Positions 26,296-35,009 of a stretch of DNA of 64,000 nucleotides are shown here, piece by piece. The stretch covers positions 62,001-126,000 of the forward strand of contig JACQFD010000021.1 in assembly GCA_016200225.1 (NCBI GenBank), given 5' to 3'. Positions within the stretch are counted from its first letter, which is position 1; the number at the start of each line of letters is the position of its first letter. Under the pieces are notes generated by a model, which did not search any database, was not told the DNA's origin, and was given only the letters and a program-made list of their open reading frames with translations. Source of the stretch: Planctomycetota bacterium (lineage in GTDB: Bacteria > Planctomycetota > UBA1135 > JACQFD01). A program made the position numbers and the translations under genes.

Positions 26296-26425
26296 TGGAC
26301 CGGCAACTATAACGATCTTCGCGGCCGAGGTCCTCACTCGGAGATTCGCGCGTCGGTGTCGCGGAAAGAAAGGCCGATGGCGCGCGCGGAAATGACTGTC
26401 CTCGCAAACCTGTTATCCTTGGGAC

Positions 26426-27289
26426 GTGCGCATTCGCGAACTCTTTCAACTTGGCCGGCCGGTTTATTCGTTCGAGTTCTTTCCGCCAAAGGACGACGCC
26501 GGCGTCGGCTTGTTATTCGAACGGATTCGCGAACTCCGGCGGCTGCGGCCCGATTTCGTATCTGTAACATACGGCGCGGGCGGATCGACGCGCGACCGCA
26601 CGATCGAAATCGTCACGCGCATACAGAAGGAAATCGGTCTTTCGGCGATGGCGCACCTCACCTGCGTCGGCCACACGCGCGAGCAGATCGCGACGGTCTG
26701 CGGCAAGCTGCGCGCGGCCGGGATTGTTAATGTTCTCGCGCTGCGCGGCGATCCGCCGAAGGGCGAGAGCGAATTTCACTGCGTCGAAGGCGGCTTTCGC
26801 TATGCGAGCGAACTTGCGGCGTTTCTAAAGGATAATTTCGATTTCACCCTCGGCGGCGCGTGCTATCCGGAAAAACACGTCGAGGCGCCGAACGCGGACG
26901 AAGATTTGTTAAATTTAAAGAAAAAAGTCGACGCGGGCGTGGAATTTCTCATATCGCAGCTTTTTTTCGATAATAAAGATTATTTCAACTTCGTCGAACG
27001 CGCGCGCGCGGCCGGCATCACCCTGCCGATTCTTCCGGGCATCATGCCCGTTTCGAATTTCGAACAAATCAAGCGTTTTACGCTTATGTGCGGCGCGAAA
27101 CTGCCGCCGGATTTATTAGCAAAACTCGAACGCAACGCCAGCGATCCCGTCGAAGTCTTCCGCATCGGCTGCGACCACGCGACGGCGCAGTGCCGCGAAT
27201 TGCTCGACCGCGGAGCGCCGGGAGTTCATTTTTATACATTAAACAAAAGCACGGCGACGCGCGAGATCTTCAAACGATTGATCGAATGA
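26426..27289 (+). CDS. metF: 5,10-methylenetetrahydrofolate reductase
   Basis: 287 residues from a GTG start. SFEFFPPKDDAG, FVSVTYGAGGSTRDRTIE, MAHLTCVGHT, VLALRGDPP and GGACYPEKHVEAPNADEDL are the FAD- and folate-binding motifs of the TIM-barrel MetF family; length is as in E. coli. It reduces methylene-THF to methyl-THF for methionine synthesis. No S-adenosylmethionine or cobalamin riboswitch is seen in the 130-base gap to the divergent carboxylase gene. Confidence 0.95.
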   Translation: MRIRELFQLGRPVYSFEFFPPKDDAGVGLLFERIRELRRLRPDFVSVTYGAGGSTRDRTIEIVTRIQKEIGLSAMAHLTCVGHTREQIATVCGKLRAAGIVNVLALRGDPPKGESEFHCVEGGFRYASELAAFLKDNFDFTLGGACYPEKHVEAPNADEDLLNLKKKVDAGVEFLISQLFFDNKDYFNFVERARAAGITLPILPGIMPVSNFEQIKRFTLMCGAKLPPDLLAKLERNASDPVEVFRIGCDHATAQCRELLDRGAPGVHFYTLNKSTATREIFKRLIE

Positions 27290-27301
27290 CCGGCGGCCTC
27301 G

Positions 27302-28255
27302 TTATTTATTAAAAACGCGCGAATTTAAGAGTTCCGCGATCGCATTCCCGACGGCACGGTGGCCTCGTTCGTTCCAATGGGGATCGTGCGCGAAAACGAC
27401 CGGCCCGTCGGCCGCCGCGCTCGCGAGCGCGGGCGCGACGTCGAGAACATAAATATTTTTTTCCGCGGCAAGCCCCTCGCCGATCCAGTCCGCGCCCGCG
27501 TGCACGACCACGAGCGGCGACTCGATCTCCGACGCGATCCGCGCCATCTCGCGGTAGATCATTAATATAAGTTTCTTCCCGCGCGCCACGTCCTCCGCCG
27601 ACGGCGGAACGGCTCGCGCATCGAGAATCCGTTTGCGGATCGATCGATACAGAAACGACGCGCGCTCCGGCAGAGTCTGCTCCCCCGGAAGACTCGCGAC
27701 CGCGAGCCGGCCGTTTTCGATTTGCAATAATGGCTTGCTTTTGCCGTACATCGTCGGAGATAACACTTCCTCAATGTCATTATTACAAAAAATGACGACG
27801 ACGGCGCGCGGACGCGCGCTTCGCGCCTCGCGCTTGAATCGTAAATACTCCTGATCCGTCCCGTATCCGCTGACCGCGAGGTTTCTTACAATAAAAGGAG
27901 TTGTGTCCTCCAACACGGACGCGACGCCGTCCCGTCCGTCGACGCCCCATCCAAATGCGAGCGAGTCCCCGAGAAGCCAGATCCTCGCACGCTCCCGTTT
28001 CGACCCCGCGGAATCGTCCTCGCCGCGCTCGCCCTCCGAACTGATCCGGATCTCAACGTTAAAATCCTCGGTCACGTGCCGAACTATAACTTTTTGAGCG
28101 TAAACCCAGCCGAGTTCGGGATCGTGCAATACATAATGAGGATTCGTCGTCGGCCCGAAACCGTTCGTGTACCAAAAACGCCACGCGAGCTCGAGCGAAA
28201 CCAACGTAAACAATGTCGCGGCGGACGCGATCCCGATTTTTTTCTTAATGCTCAT
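27302..28255 (-). CDS. SGNH/GDSL-type hydrolase, membrane-anchored
   Basis: 317 residues. An N-terminal hydrophobic helix (IASAATLFTLVSLELAW) suggests membrane anchoring with the domain outside. The SGNH blocks are present: WLLGDSLAFGWGV (serine), NLAVSGYGTDQ, FCNNDIEE and HDPHWNERGHRAVG (aspartate and histidine). Such enzymes remove or add acyl groups on polysaccharides or lipids; the substrate is not predictable. Last gene of the leftward run starting at tatC. Confidence 0.87.
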   Translation of the reverse strand: MSIKKKIGIASAATLFTLVSLELAWRFWYTNGFGPTTNPHYVLHDPELGWVYAQKVIVRHVTEDFNVEIRISSEGERGEDDSAGSKRERARIWLLGDSLAFGWGVDGRDGVASVLEDTTPFIVRNLAVSGYGTDQEYLRFKREARSARPRAVVVIFCNNDIEEVLSPTMYGKSKPLLQIENGRLAVASLPGEQTLPERASFLYRSIRKRILDARAVPPSAEDVARGKKLILMIYREMARIASEIESPLVVVHAGADWIGEGLAAEKNIYVLDVAPALASAAADGPVVFAHDPHWNERGHRAVGNAIAELLNSRVFNK

Positions 28256-28295
28256 CGGGAAGTATCAAATTAAATCCGCCGTCGGCGTTTTTTTG

Positions 28296-28961
28296 TTAAC
28301 GCGGTTTGACGCCTTCCACAATTAAGAAGTCGGAACGTTCGACGGCTTCGACTCCGGGAATCCGGCTTTCATGATATTTCATGCGGTCCACATTGCGAAA
28401 ACCGGCGCGCTCGAACATGTCTATCAATTGAATTTCGTCGAAACTCCATTTATGATAATGTCCCATCGATTTGAAACCGGCCGGTTTTGTACAAATATCC
28501 TTGAAGAAAGAATGCATCATTCCGTGCAGCGGTTTCGGATCCCTGCGTTCGCGCGGCAGCGCGCGCTGCTGTTCCAATTTTTCTAAATATTCGCCGAAGA
28601 GATGCGGGCCGTCGGGCACGCATACGCGCAGGACGCCTCCCGGCGCGAGGGCGCTGAAGCAGCGGGCCGTTAACTTATCCGAATCGTCATATTCGAAGTG
28701 TTCCCACAATTCGCCCGCGTAAATCGCCGCGACCGTCCCCGGCGCGAACGGCAGCGGTTTGAATAAATTGTGATAGTACATATGCCGCCCGAACTCCGTC
28801 GGCGGAAACGCGCCCACGGCGACCATGAATTTGTCGAGGGGCCAGAGTCTCGACGCGAGAAACGCGCGGTTGCTTCCATCGATATGAATCCAGCCCGGCG
28901 GCTGCACGGGTCCGCAGCCTATATTTAACTTTGGACCCTCTGGAAGCGTGTGTGGAATCAC
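28296..28961 (-). CDS. SAM-dependent methyltransferase
   Basis: 221 residues, class I fold. LNIGCGPVQPPGWIHIDG is the SAM-binding first strand and loop, with FAPGTVAAIYAGELWEHF and ALAPGGVLRVCVPDG the later strands. The second half (HSFFKDICTKPAGF, HYHKWSFDEIQLIDMFERAGF) matches methyltransferases often found in polysaccharide clusters, so a sugar substrate is possible. Part of the leftward run, 41 bases from the SGNH gene. Confidence 0.85.
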   Translation of the reverse strand: MIPHTLPEGPKLNIGCGPVQPPGWIHIDGSNRAFLASRLWPLDKFMVAVGAFPPTEFGRHMYYHNLFKPLPFAPGTVAAIYAGELWEHFEYDDSDKLTARCFSALAPGGVLRVCVPDGPHLFGEYLEKLEQQRALPRERRDPKPLHGMMHSFFKDICTKPAGFKSMGHYHKWSFDEIQLIDMFERAGFRNVDRMKYHESRIPGVEAVERSDFLIVEGVKPR

Positions 28962-29023
28962 TTTTTGTATGAAAACATGGAATTCGGCGGCCGGGGGCGC
29001 GGTTCTTTAATATTAATGAAAAC

Positions 29024-30265
29024 TCAACGCGCAATCGCGAGCCGCAGGAGATTTAACGCCTCGCGCGAGGCGATCTCGCGGAGAAAATTCCGCTCCAAAC
29101 CGGCGTAATTGCGTTCGTGCGTCTCGACGCGACCATCGAATGCGACCGCGAACCAAACGAGGCCCACCGGCTTTGCCGCCGTGCCGCCGTCCGGCCCCGC
29201 GATGCCCGTCGTCGCCACGGCGACGCGGGACCCCGCACGCGCCGACGCGCCGAGCGCCATCGCGGCGGCGCACTCCGCCGAAACGGCGCCGTGCGACCGC
29301 AGAATTTCCGGATCGACACCGAGCCGCGCGGTTTTCGCCTCGTTCGAATACGTTACAAATCCTTCGAGCAACGCCGCGGAGACGCCGGGAACGTTCGTTA
29401 ATAACGACGCCACGAGGCCGCCCGTGCACGATTCGGCGCACGCGATCGTTAAATTTAATGAAATGAGTTTGCGCGCGACGACTTCCTCGAGCGACGCGTT
29501 TTCGCGCGCGAACACTAACTTTCCGAGACTCGCCGCGATCGCGTCCGCGGCCGCGTCCGCGCGCGCGGCCGAATTAGATAAAATCGAAATCGTATGAACC
29601 GCCGAACTGACGGTGATTCCGACCAACGGATCCGCGTCGCGTGCCGCCATCCAAGGCTTGATGACTTCGCCGATCGTCGCTTCCGCGGCTCCAAAACACT
29701 TCAAAACTCGACGGACGGGTTTTATTGCATTCGGAAATAATTTACAAATCTCCGGAAGGACCGAATCGCGGAGCATCGCCCGCATCTCGCGCGGCACGCC
29801 CGGCAATGCAAAGAATCGAGCGCGGCCGAGACTGAATACAAATCCGGGCGCCGTGCCGTTTTCATTAACAATCGTGTCCGCGCCCGCGGGCCGGTACGCC
29901 TGTTTTTTATTACTTTCCGGAACGGGTCGTCCGCGCTTTCGTAATCGATCTTGAATCGCCGCCCACGACGATCCTACAAATTCGAGTTCGACGCCGAGCG
30001 CGTCGGCGGCGCCCTCGCGCGTCAAATCGTCGTCGGTCGGTCCCAGACCTCCGGTAATAATAACAACTTCCGAACGCGCGGCGGCCTCCGCGATCGCGCG
30101 CGCGATGGCCGGCCGTTCGTCGGTTATGACCGTAAAACGGCGAACGCGCGCGCCGATCGCTAATAATTCGCGGGCGATTTCCGCGGAATTCGTATCGACA
30201 TTCCAGCCCTGCGCAAGCTCGTCGCCGATGGCGAGCACCTCCGCCGCGATGGATCCGGTGGTCAT
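29024..30265 (-). CDS. cinA: CinA-family protein, nicotinamide-nucleotide amidase
   Basis: 413 residues, full length. The N-terminal molybdopterin-binding-like domain includes LAIGDELAQGWNVDTNSAEIA and VVIITGGLGPTDDDLTREG; the C-terminal deamidase domain includes CAESCTGGLVASLLTNVPG and GFVTYSNEAKTARLGV. It removes the amide from NMN and, through the N-terminal domain, can hydrolyse ADP-ribose. It lies 26 bases downstream of ychF. Confidence 0.94.
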   Translation of the reverse strand: MTTGSIAAEVLAIGDELAQGWNVDTNSAEIARELLAIGARVRRFTVITDERPAIARAIAEAAARSEVVIITGGLGPTDDDLTREGAADALGVELEFVGSSWAAIQDRLRKRGRPVPESNKKQAYRPAGADTIVNENGTAPGFVFSLGRARFFALPGVPREMRAMLRDSVLPEICKLFPNAIKPVRRVLKCFGAAEATIGEVIKPWMAARDADPLVGITVSSAVHTISILSNSAARADAAADAIAASLGKLVFARENASLEEVVARKLISLNLTIACAESCTGGLVASLLTNVPGVSAALLEGFVTYSNEAKTARLGVDPEILRSHGAVSAECAAAMALGASARAGSRVAVATTGIAGPDGGTAAKPVGLVWFAVAFDGRVETHERNYAGLERNFLREIASREALNLLRLAIAR

Positions 30266-30290
30266 GGCGCGGCTGGAATTTAAATATTCA

Positions 30291-31376
30291 TCAAACGGCG
30301 AATCGTATATTTAAGATATCGCCGTCCTCGACGCGGTATTCTTTACCTTCGAGTCGCATCAAATTCTTCGCTTTCGCTTCGCGCCACGTCCCCGCGGACT
30401 TCAGCGCGTCGAATGCCGTGACTTCCGCGCGAATGAATCCGCGCGCGAGATCGCTATGAATCCGCCCCGCCGCCGCGACCGCGTCGTCGCCGCCCTTGAT
30501 CGTCCACGCGCGCACTTCGTCTGGACCGCTTGTAAAGAATGCGCGGAGGCCGAGCGCCGCGTACGACGCGCGAATGAGCCGCGCGGAGGCCGGTTCGCTG
30601 ATTCCAAAATCCTTCAAAAACGCCGTGCGATCCGCCGCCTCGAGCGACGCGATCTCCTCCTCGATTTCGGCGTTAATAATTAACGATGTCGGATTCAATT
30701 TGGACGCTTCCGTGACGGCGGCGTCGCCTGCGCGCCCTTCGGCGATATTGATAACTAAGACAATCGGCTTTTGCGATAAAAATGCATACGATCGCAGCAG
30801 CGACGCGTCGACCGACGGATGCCAGTGTTTATCGACGGCGTCGCGGACGGACATTCCGTGCTCCTCGACGTCGGCCAGAATCTTTTCGAGAAAATGCCGC
30901 TCGTGTTCCTCTTTTTCGCGATTCTTCGATGGCTTCTTCAAACCGTCGCGCAGTTTTTCGACGCGTTTCGAAAGCACCGCGTAATCTTCTAATAAGAATT
31001 CGTCGCGCAGCGATTTGACGTCCGCGACCGGGTTCGCGGCCGTCTCGCCCTCGTATGGATAATTATCATTTTCGAACGCGCGCGCGACCATCACGAACGC
31101 ATCGCAATCGCGCATCGACGCGAGCAACTCGGCCTTGCCGCGCACGTCCTTCGGCGGCAATCCCGGCAAATCGATAAATTCAATTCTGGCCGGAGTATAC
31201 TTTTTCGGCTGTTCGAGGTCGCGCAGCCATTCGAGACGCGGATCGGGCACTTCGATGGATGCAACAATTTTTTCGTCCGTCGGCGTTTGCGGCACTTTGG
31301 GCCGCGGAGGCCCTCCCAACGCATGGAAAAGCGTCGACTTGCCGCATCCGGGACGACCGATGATTCCTAAATTCAT
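30291..31376 (-). CDS. ychF: Ribosome-associated GTPase/ATPase YchF (OLA1 family)
   Basis: 361 residues. The P-loop IIGRPGCGKSTLFHALGG, FIDLPGLP (switch II), and VLVINIAEG, the altered base-recognition motif that explains the ATP preference of this family, are seen. The C-terminal TGS domain is FFTSGPDEVRAWTI through YRVEDGDILNIRFAV. It acts in translation and stress responses. Part of the tatC-to-SGNH run. Confidence 0.94.
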   Translation of the reverse strand: MNLGIIGRPGCGKSTLFHALGGPPRPKVPQTPTDEKIVASIEVPDPRLEWLRDLEQPKKYTPARIEFIDLPGLPPKDVRGKAELLASMRDCDAFVMVARAFENDNYPYEGETAANPVADVKSLRDEFLLEDYAVLSKRVEKLRDGLKKPSKNREKEEHERHFLEKILADVEEHGMSVRDAVDKHWHPSVDASLLRSYAFLSQKPIVLVINIAEGRAGDAAVTEASKLNPTSLIINAEIEEEIASLEAADRTAFLKDFGISEPASARLIRASYAALGLRAFFTSGPDEVRAWTIKGGDDAVAAAGRIHSDLARGFIRAEVTAFDALKSAGTWREAKAKNLMRLEGKEYRVEDGDILNIRFAV

Positions 31377-31438
31377 GACTGGGAGTTTTATCTAAAAGGA
31401 TGATAATTATTATTGTCGGTGATTCGTTATTGTATAAT

Positions 31439-32446
31439 TTATCGTTCGAGGCGGCGTTCCGTCGCGCGCTTGCGGCTGGATTCGGCGAAGAACGCGAGCA
31501 GGCATCCGATCAAATAGAGTCCGACGATCGGCGCCGCGAATAACATTTGTGTCATGATGTCGGGCGCCGGATTCAGAATGGCGCCCGCGATAACGCCGCC
31601 GAGCACGGCCCACCGCCACGCCTTGAGGAAACCTCTCGCGCTCACAAAACCGATGCGCGCGAGAATCATCATGACGACCGGCACTTCGAAGATCATGCCG
31701 AGCCAGAATGTAAATGTATAAAATAATGACAGATATTCCTGCAGGCGGTTTTGAATATTTACTTCGTCGATCGGCAGCCATGTCTCGAGCTGCCGCAAAA
31801 TGAGCGGCAGCATGAGGAAATAACCGAACGCCACGCCCATCAGAAATAATAATATAATCAGAGGCAGATAGGGTCCGATCGCCCGCCGTTCGGAATCGTA
31901 AAGCCCGGCCCGGATGAACGCCCATATTTGATATAACAAAATCGGCGCCGCGAACAAGAGCGCGATCAACATCGCGAGTTTCAGATCCTGAAACACGCCC
32001 TCCTGCGGCGAGAGCACCATCGGGCGCATGTCCACCTGCGTTTCGTCGACGACTTCGATTTCGAACGGCGCGACCGCCGGTTCGTACGATTTCTCGCCGG
32101 TTTCGTTAGTTTTTAAGATTCTCCAATCGTTCGGAAACTTGAAATCTTCATATTGTTTCGCCCCGGCCGCGTCCGTCTTCTCGACGACGAACGGCAACGA
32201 CGCGATTTTTAGCTTCTTCGTGTGCGGTTTGTAGCCCGGTTCGGCGCGCTTCGCGGCAACGATCGTCTTCAGATGTTCGAGCGACTGATCGAGCGGCCGC
32301 AGCGCTTCGCGGCGCAGCGGACCGTGAAAATAAAATGTAACGAGAAAGACGGCAAAAAACGAAATCAGCGAATAGAACAATCGGCGGCGCAGTTCTTCAA
32401 GATGCTCGCCGATCGACATGCGGACGTCTTCGAGACGTTGTTCCAT
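31439..32446 (-). CDS. tatC: Twin-arginine translocase subunit TatC with large loop insertion
   Basis: 335 residues against about 250 in E. coli. The N-terminal SIGEHLEELRRRLFYSLISF is the TatC signature, and the later helices include LLFAAPILLYQIWAFIRAGLY and FTFWLGMIFEVPVVMMIL. Between the first and second membrane helices lie about 100 extra hydrophilic residues (roughly 55-155), predicted on the periplasmic side. TatC recognises twin-arginine signal peptides. No tatA or tatB gene is in the window. First gene of a leftward operon. Confidence 0.95.
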   Translation of the reverse strand: MEQRLEDVRMSIGEHLEELRRRLFYSLISFFAVFLVTFYFHGPLRREALRPLDQSLEHLKTIVAAKRAEPGYKPHTKKLKIASLPFVVEKTDAAGAKQYEDFKFPNDWRILKTNETGEKSYEPAVAPFEIEVVDETQVDMRPMVLSPQEGVFQDLKLAMLIALLFAAPILLYQIWAFIRAGLYDSERRAIGPYLPLIILLFLMGVAFGYFLMLPLILRQLETWLPIDEVNIQNRLQEYLSLFYTFTFWLGMIFEVPVVMMILARIGFVSARGFLKAWRWAVLGGVIAGAILNPAPDIMTQMLFAAPIVGLYLIGCLLAFFAESSRKRATERRLER

Positions 32447-32495
32447 TGCAAAATCTCGCCTTGTTTATTAATTCTAGGAGGATCGTTCCCGTTGG

Positions 32496-32532
32496 AAAAA
32501 AAAGGGCTCCCGCCGCGGACGGTCGGGAGCCC
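32496..32532 (-). terminator. Rho-independent terminator
   Basis: GGGCTCCCG (32504-32512) and CGGGAGCCC (32524-32532) pair perfectly around an 11-base loop. On the minus strand the stem is followed by eight T residues (A-run 32496-32503). It ends transcription of the coiled-coil BRCT-like gene before tatC. Confidence 0.93.
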
Positions 32533-32562
32533 CTTGTTATTGTATTGAGCGACTTCTAACTT

Positions 32563-33804
32563 CTAGCGTCGGAAGAATCCCTCGAGCTCGCGCAGCGAAT
32601 AGCGAAGCGTGCCGAGCTTTGCCGCCGCGACCACTTGCGGATCCGAATCCAGATCCTGTTTGTCGCCCGTATTGGTATATTCCGGATCGCCAACAATTAA
32701 ATAATCAATCGACTGATCGACGGCGGCCGCGATCTTGATTCCAAGATCGCCCAGTTTCTGTTCCACGCCTTTCTTGCCGCCCGATGCGAGCGGGAAGCGT
32801 CCGACCAGAACCGCCCGGCGCTCGCCCTTCGGGTCGAATAACGGGTTCAAAATCACGTCATCCTTGCCGATCGGATTATTCTTATCGATCGTCTCGAGAC
32901 GCACGCGCGACATCGAGCCTTCGACGGACGTCACTTCGCAGAAGCCTTTCGAGCGCAGGCGTCGATTATTGTCATAATCGCACACTTCGAAACGCATGCC
33001 TCCGACGACGCGGTCGCGCTCGCCAATATCAATATATGCAATCGGCAACGCATCGCTTGCGTCGACGATGCGCCCCTTCGGCGTCGACGGCGCGCGGAGG
33101 AATGCAAGTTTTGTATTCAAGTCGGCGTTCTTGGCCTCGACAAGATTGTACTTTTTATTAATATCGGCGATTTCCTTGTCGTGCTTTTCGGTCGCCGCCG
33201 CGAGATTTTTCTGGCTCTCTTGGGCCGCGGAATCCTTTTGCGTAACTTGCGCCTCGAGATTCTGAATGCGCGAAGCGTCGGATGACTGCTTGTCGCGCGC
33301 GTCGGAATTCGCCTGATCGAGCTGCTTTTGTAAACCGTCGCGCGTCGTCTTGACGTCGCCGTTCAAACTCGCGATCTGATCGTCCTTTTTCTTTAGATCG
33401 CCGTCGCGCTGCGTCACGGCTTCGGCGCGCTGTTGTGCGAGTTTCAAAACGACCTGCATGAGGTCCTGAATTGTTCCGGTCGCAGGCGCGTCCTTGCCGA
33501 GCGCTTTCTTTATATCGGCAATATCGGCATCCACGGCCTCGACGACGCCGTCCGCGTCCTTTTTGTAGCCTGTCTTTTCCGCGAAGGCGCGAGTCTTTGT
33601 TTGGACGTCGAGAGTGCGGTTTTCAGCAATCTTCTTGTCAGATTCAAGTTGGACATTCCTAGCGTCCGTTTTCGTAGCTTTGTCCGCCTGCACCCAGGCC
33701 ATGACAACAGCAACTAAAAACATGAGGCCAAAAACGATCGGCCACCATACAGATACGTAGGAAGCACCGCGTTCCGGGTGGGACGCATTATCTCGATGAA
33801 GCAT
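32563..33804 (-). CDS. Membrane-anchored coiled-coil protein with BRCT-like C-terminus
   Basis: 413 residues. One N-terminal membrane helix (WWPIVFGLMFLVAVVMAWVQ), a long coiled coil (about 45-225, rich in Lys, Asp, Gln and Ala heptads), a beta domain (GRIVDASDALPIAYIDIGERD), and a last segment AVLVGRFPLASGGKKGVEQ, IDYLIVGDPEYTN, AAKLGTLRYSLRELEGFF that follows the strand-helix order of BRCT domains. BRCT domains usually bind phosphopeptides or DNA ends; finding one on a membrane coiled-coil protein is unusual. The BRCT assignment is by pattern only. It is a single-gene unit with its own terminator. Confidence 0.8.
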   Translation of the reverse strand: MLHRDNASHPERGASYVSVWWPIVFGLMFLVAVVMAWVQADKATKTDARNVQLESDKKIAENRTLDVQTKTRAFAEKTGYKKDADGVVEAVDADIADIKKALGKDAPATGTIQDLMQVVLKLAQQRAEAVTQRDGDLKKKDDQIASLNGDVKTTRDGLQKQLDQANSDARDKQSSDASRIQNLEAQVTQKDSAAQESQKNLAAATEKHDKEIADINKKYNLVEAKNADLNTKLAFLRAPSTPKGRIVDASDALPIAYIDIGERDRVVGGMRFEVCDYDNNRRLRSKGFCEVTSVEGSMSRVRLETIDKNNPIGKDDVILNPLFDPKGERRAVLVGRFPLASGGKKGVEQKLGDLGIKIAAAVDQSIDYLIVGDPEYTNTGDKQDLDSDPQVVAAAKLGTLRYSLRELEGFFRR

Positions 33805-34234
33805 TCGCGCCTCCGCTGGGAGGTAAAGTGAGGGAGCATTCAGAAGAGTCCGCGCTTGTATCGGACCGCCCGCGCACCGTCAAGGGTTCGAAGCCTCGTC
33901 CGACGGTGGCCGACATCCAAATTCGCAGCGATTTGCGGATTGACATAACGCTCCAGCTTGCGAAGGTTACGTGTCGGCCGTTAATTTCTTCCCAGCTCTG
34001 GTCGATTTCAAATGGGTTGCGGCGCGCGACCGGCAGGTATGCGAAAGCCAAGCACCCTTGGCAGCCCACAGCACGAATGGCGGCGAAATTGAAATCGCGG
34101 CGACGCGCCCGACGCGACCGCGCGCAGGCCGGAGTTCACGCAAGCCAAAGTTAAATTATAAATCGCCGCGATCATTAGTTTTCCACGGAATTCCGCGGAA
34201 GTCCAACTGTAGTTAACAAAAAATAGCAAGCGAA
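33805..34234. other. Intergenic region between divergent genes
   Basis: About 430 bases between the BRCT-like gene and coaE, which point away from each other. It should contain both promoters, but I find no pair of -35/-10 elements strong enough to call. A weak tRNA-like stretch with GGGTTCGAAG near 33883 does not fold as a T arm. Nothing else is evident. Confidence 0.5.
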
Positions 34235-34903
34235 TTGAAACCAACCCGACCGCCCGTCGTGGGACTCGCCGGCGGCATCGCCGCGGGCAAGAGCCTCTGC
34301 GCGACGCTGCTCGCGGGAACTCGCGGCGCCACGATCGATGCGGACAAAATTGTTCATGAATTACAAAAAGAACCCGATGTCGTCTCCGGAATGGAAAGCG
34401 CGTTGAACGCACGCCTTCGCAGTCCCGACGGAACGCTCGACCGCGCCGCGGCCGCGAAAATTACATTTTCGCAGCCGGAAAAACGCGCGAGCCTCGAAGC
34501 GTTCTTGCATCCGCTCGTCCGCGAACGGATCGACGCGTCGATTGCAAAATATCTAAAAACGCAGGATTCCGCCGGAGCACCCGAAATCGTCCTGCTCGAC
34601 GTGCCGCTGCTGTTCGAAGGCGGCCTTTATAAACAATGCGATTATGTAGTATTCGTCGAAGCTCCCGCGCGGGCGCGCGAACAGCGCGCGCAGGACGCGC
34701 GCGGCTGGGATTCCGGAGAAATCGCGCGCCGCGAAGCGAACCAGTTAAATGGCGACGAAAAGCGGCGCCGGTCGGACTTTATAATTCAAAACTCCGGATC
34801 CATCGACGCGCTCGCCGCCGACGCCGCGGAATTGCGCGGCAAGATCCTCGACCGCTGGCGTGCGCGCCCGGCCGGCACCGCCCCCATCGAATCATTCAAT
34901 TAA
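34235..34903 (+). CDS. coaE: Dephospho-CoA kinase
   Basis: 222 residues from a TTG start at 34235. VGLAGGIAAGKS is the P-loop, IDADKIVHELQK the acceptor region (usually DADxxxH), and LDVPLLFEGGLYKQCDYVVFV the CoA-binding core of the CoaE family. It phosphorylates the ribose 3'-OH of dephospho-CoA in the last step of CoA synthesis. It precedes rho by about 105 bases in the same direction. Confidence 0.92.
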   Translation: MKPTRPPVVGLAGGIAAGKSLCATLLAGTRGATIDADKIVHELQKEPDVVSGMESALNARLRSPDGTLDRAAAAKITFSQPEKRASLEAFLHPLVRERIDASIAKYLKTQDSAGAPEIVLLDVPLLFEGGLYKQCDYVVFVEAPARAREQRAQDARGWDSGEIARREANQLNGDEKRRRSDFIIQNSGSIDALAADAAELRGKILDRWRARPAGTAPIESFN

Positions 34904-34995
34904 TATCAGACAACCATGTCCGCCAGTTTTAACATTTTTAGATACCTGCAATTGTAATCATGACGCCAAGCAAGATAATTATATTTAATCGTTCC

Positions 34996-35000
34996 GGAGG
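34996..35000 (+). promoter_or_regulatory. Strong ribosome binding site of rho
   Basis: GGAGG lies nine bases before the ATG at 35010. This is one of the few clear Shine-Dalgarno sites in the window and fixes the rho start despite its long N-terminal extension. Confidence 0.8.
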
Positions 35001-35009
35001 AATGCAATA

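Noticed and set aside
26296..26425. Riboswitch between the carboxylase gene and metF
   Set aside because: The gap is only 130 bases and shows no S-box or cobalamin-box core or matching stems.
28256..28295. Terminator between the methyltransferase and SGNH genes
   Set aside because: There is a T-run on the plus strand after CGCCG/CGGCG, but the genes run on the minus strand and the stem has a one-base loop.
33868..33915. Third tRNA-like stretch with GGGTTCGAAG
   Set aside because: No T stem of five pairs forms around the TTCGA loop on either strand, and there is no CCA end; not listed as a scar.
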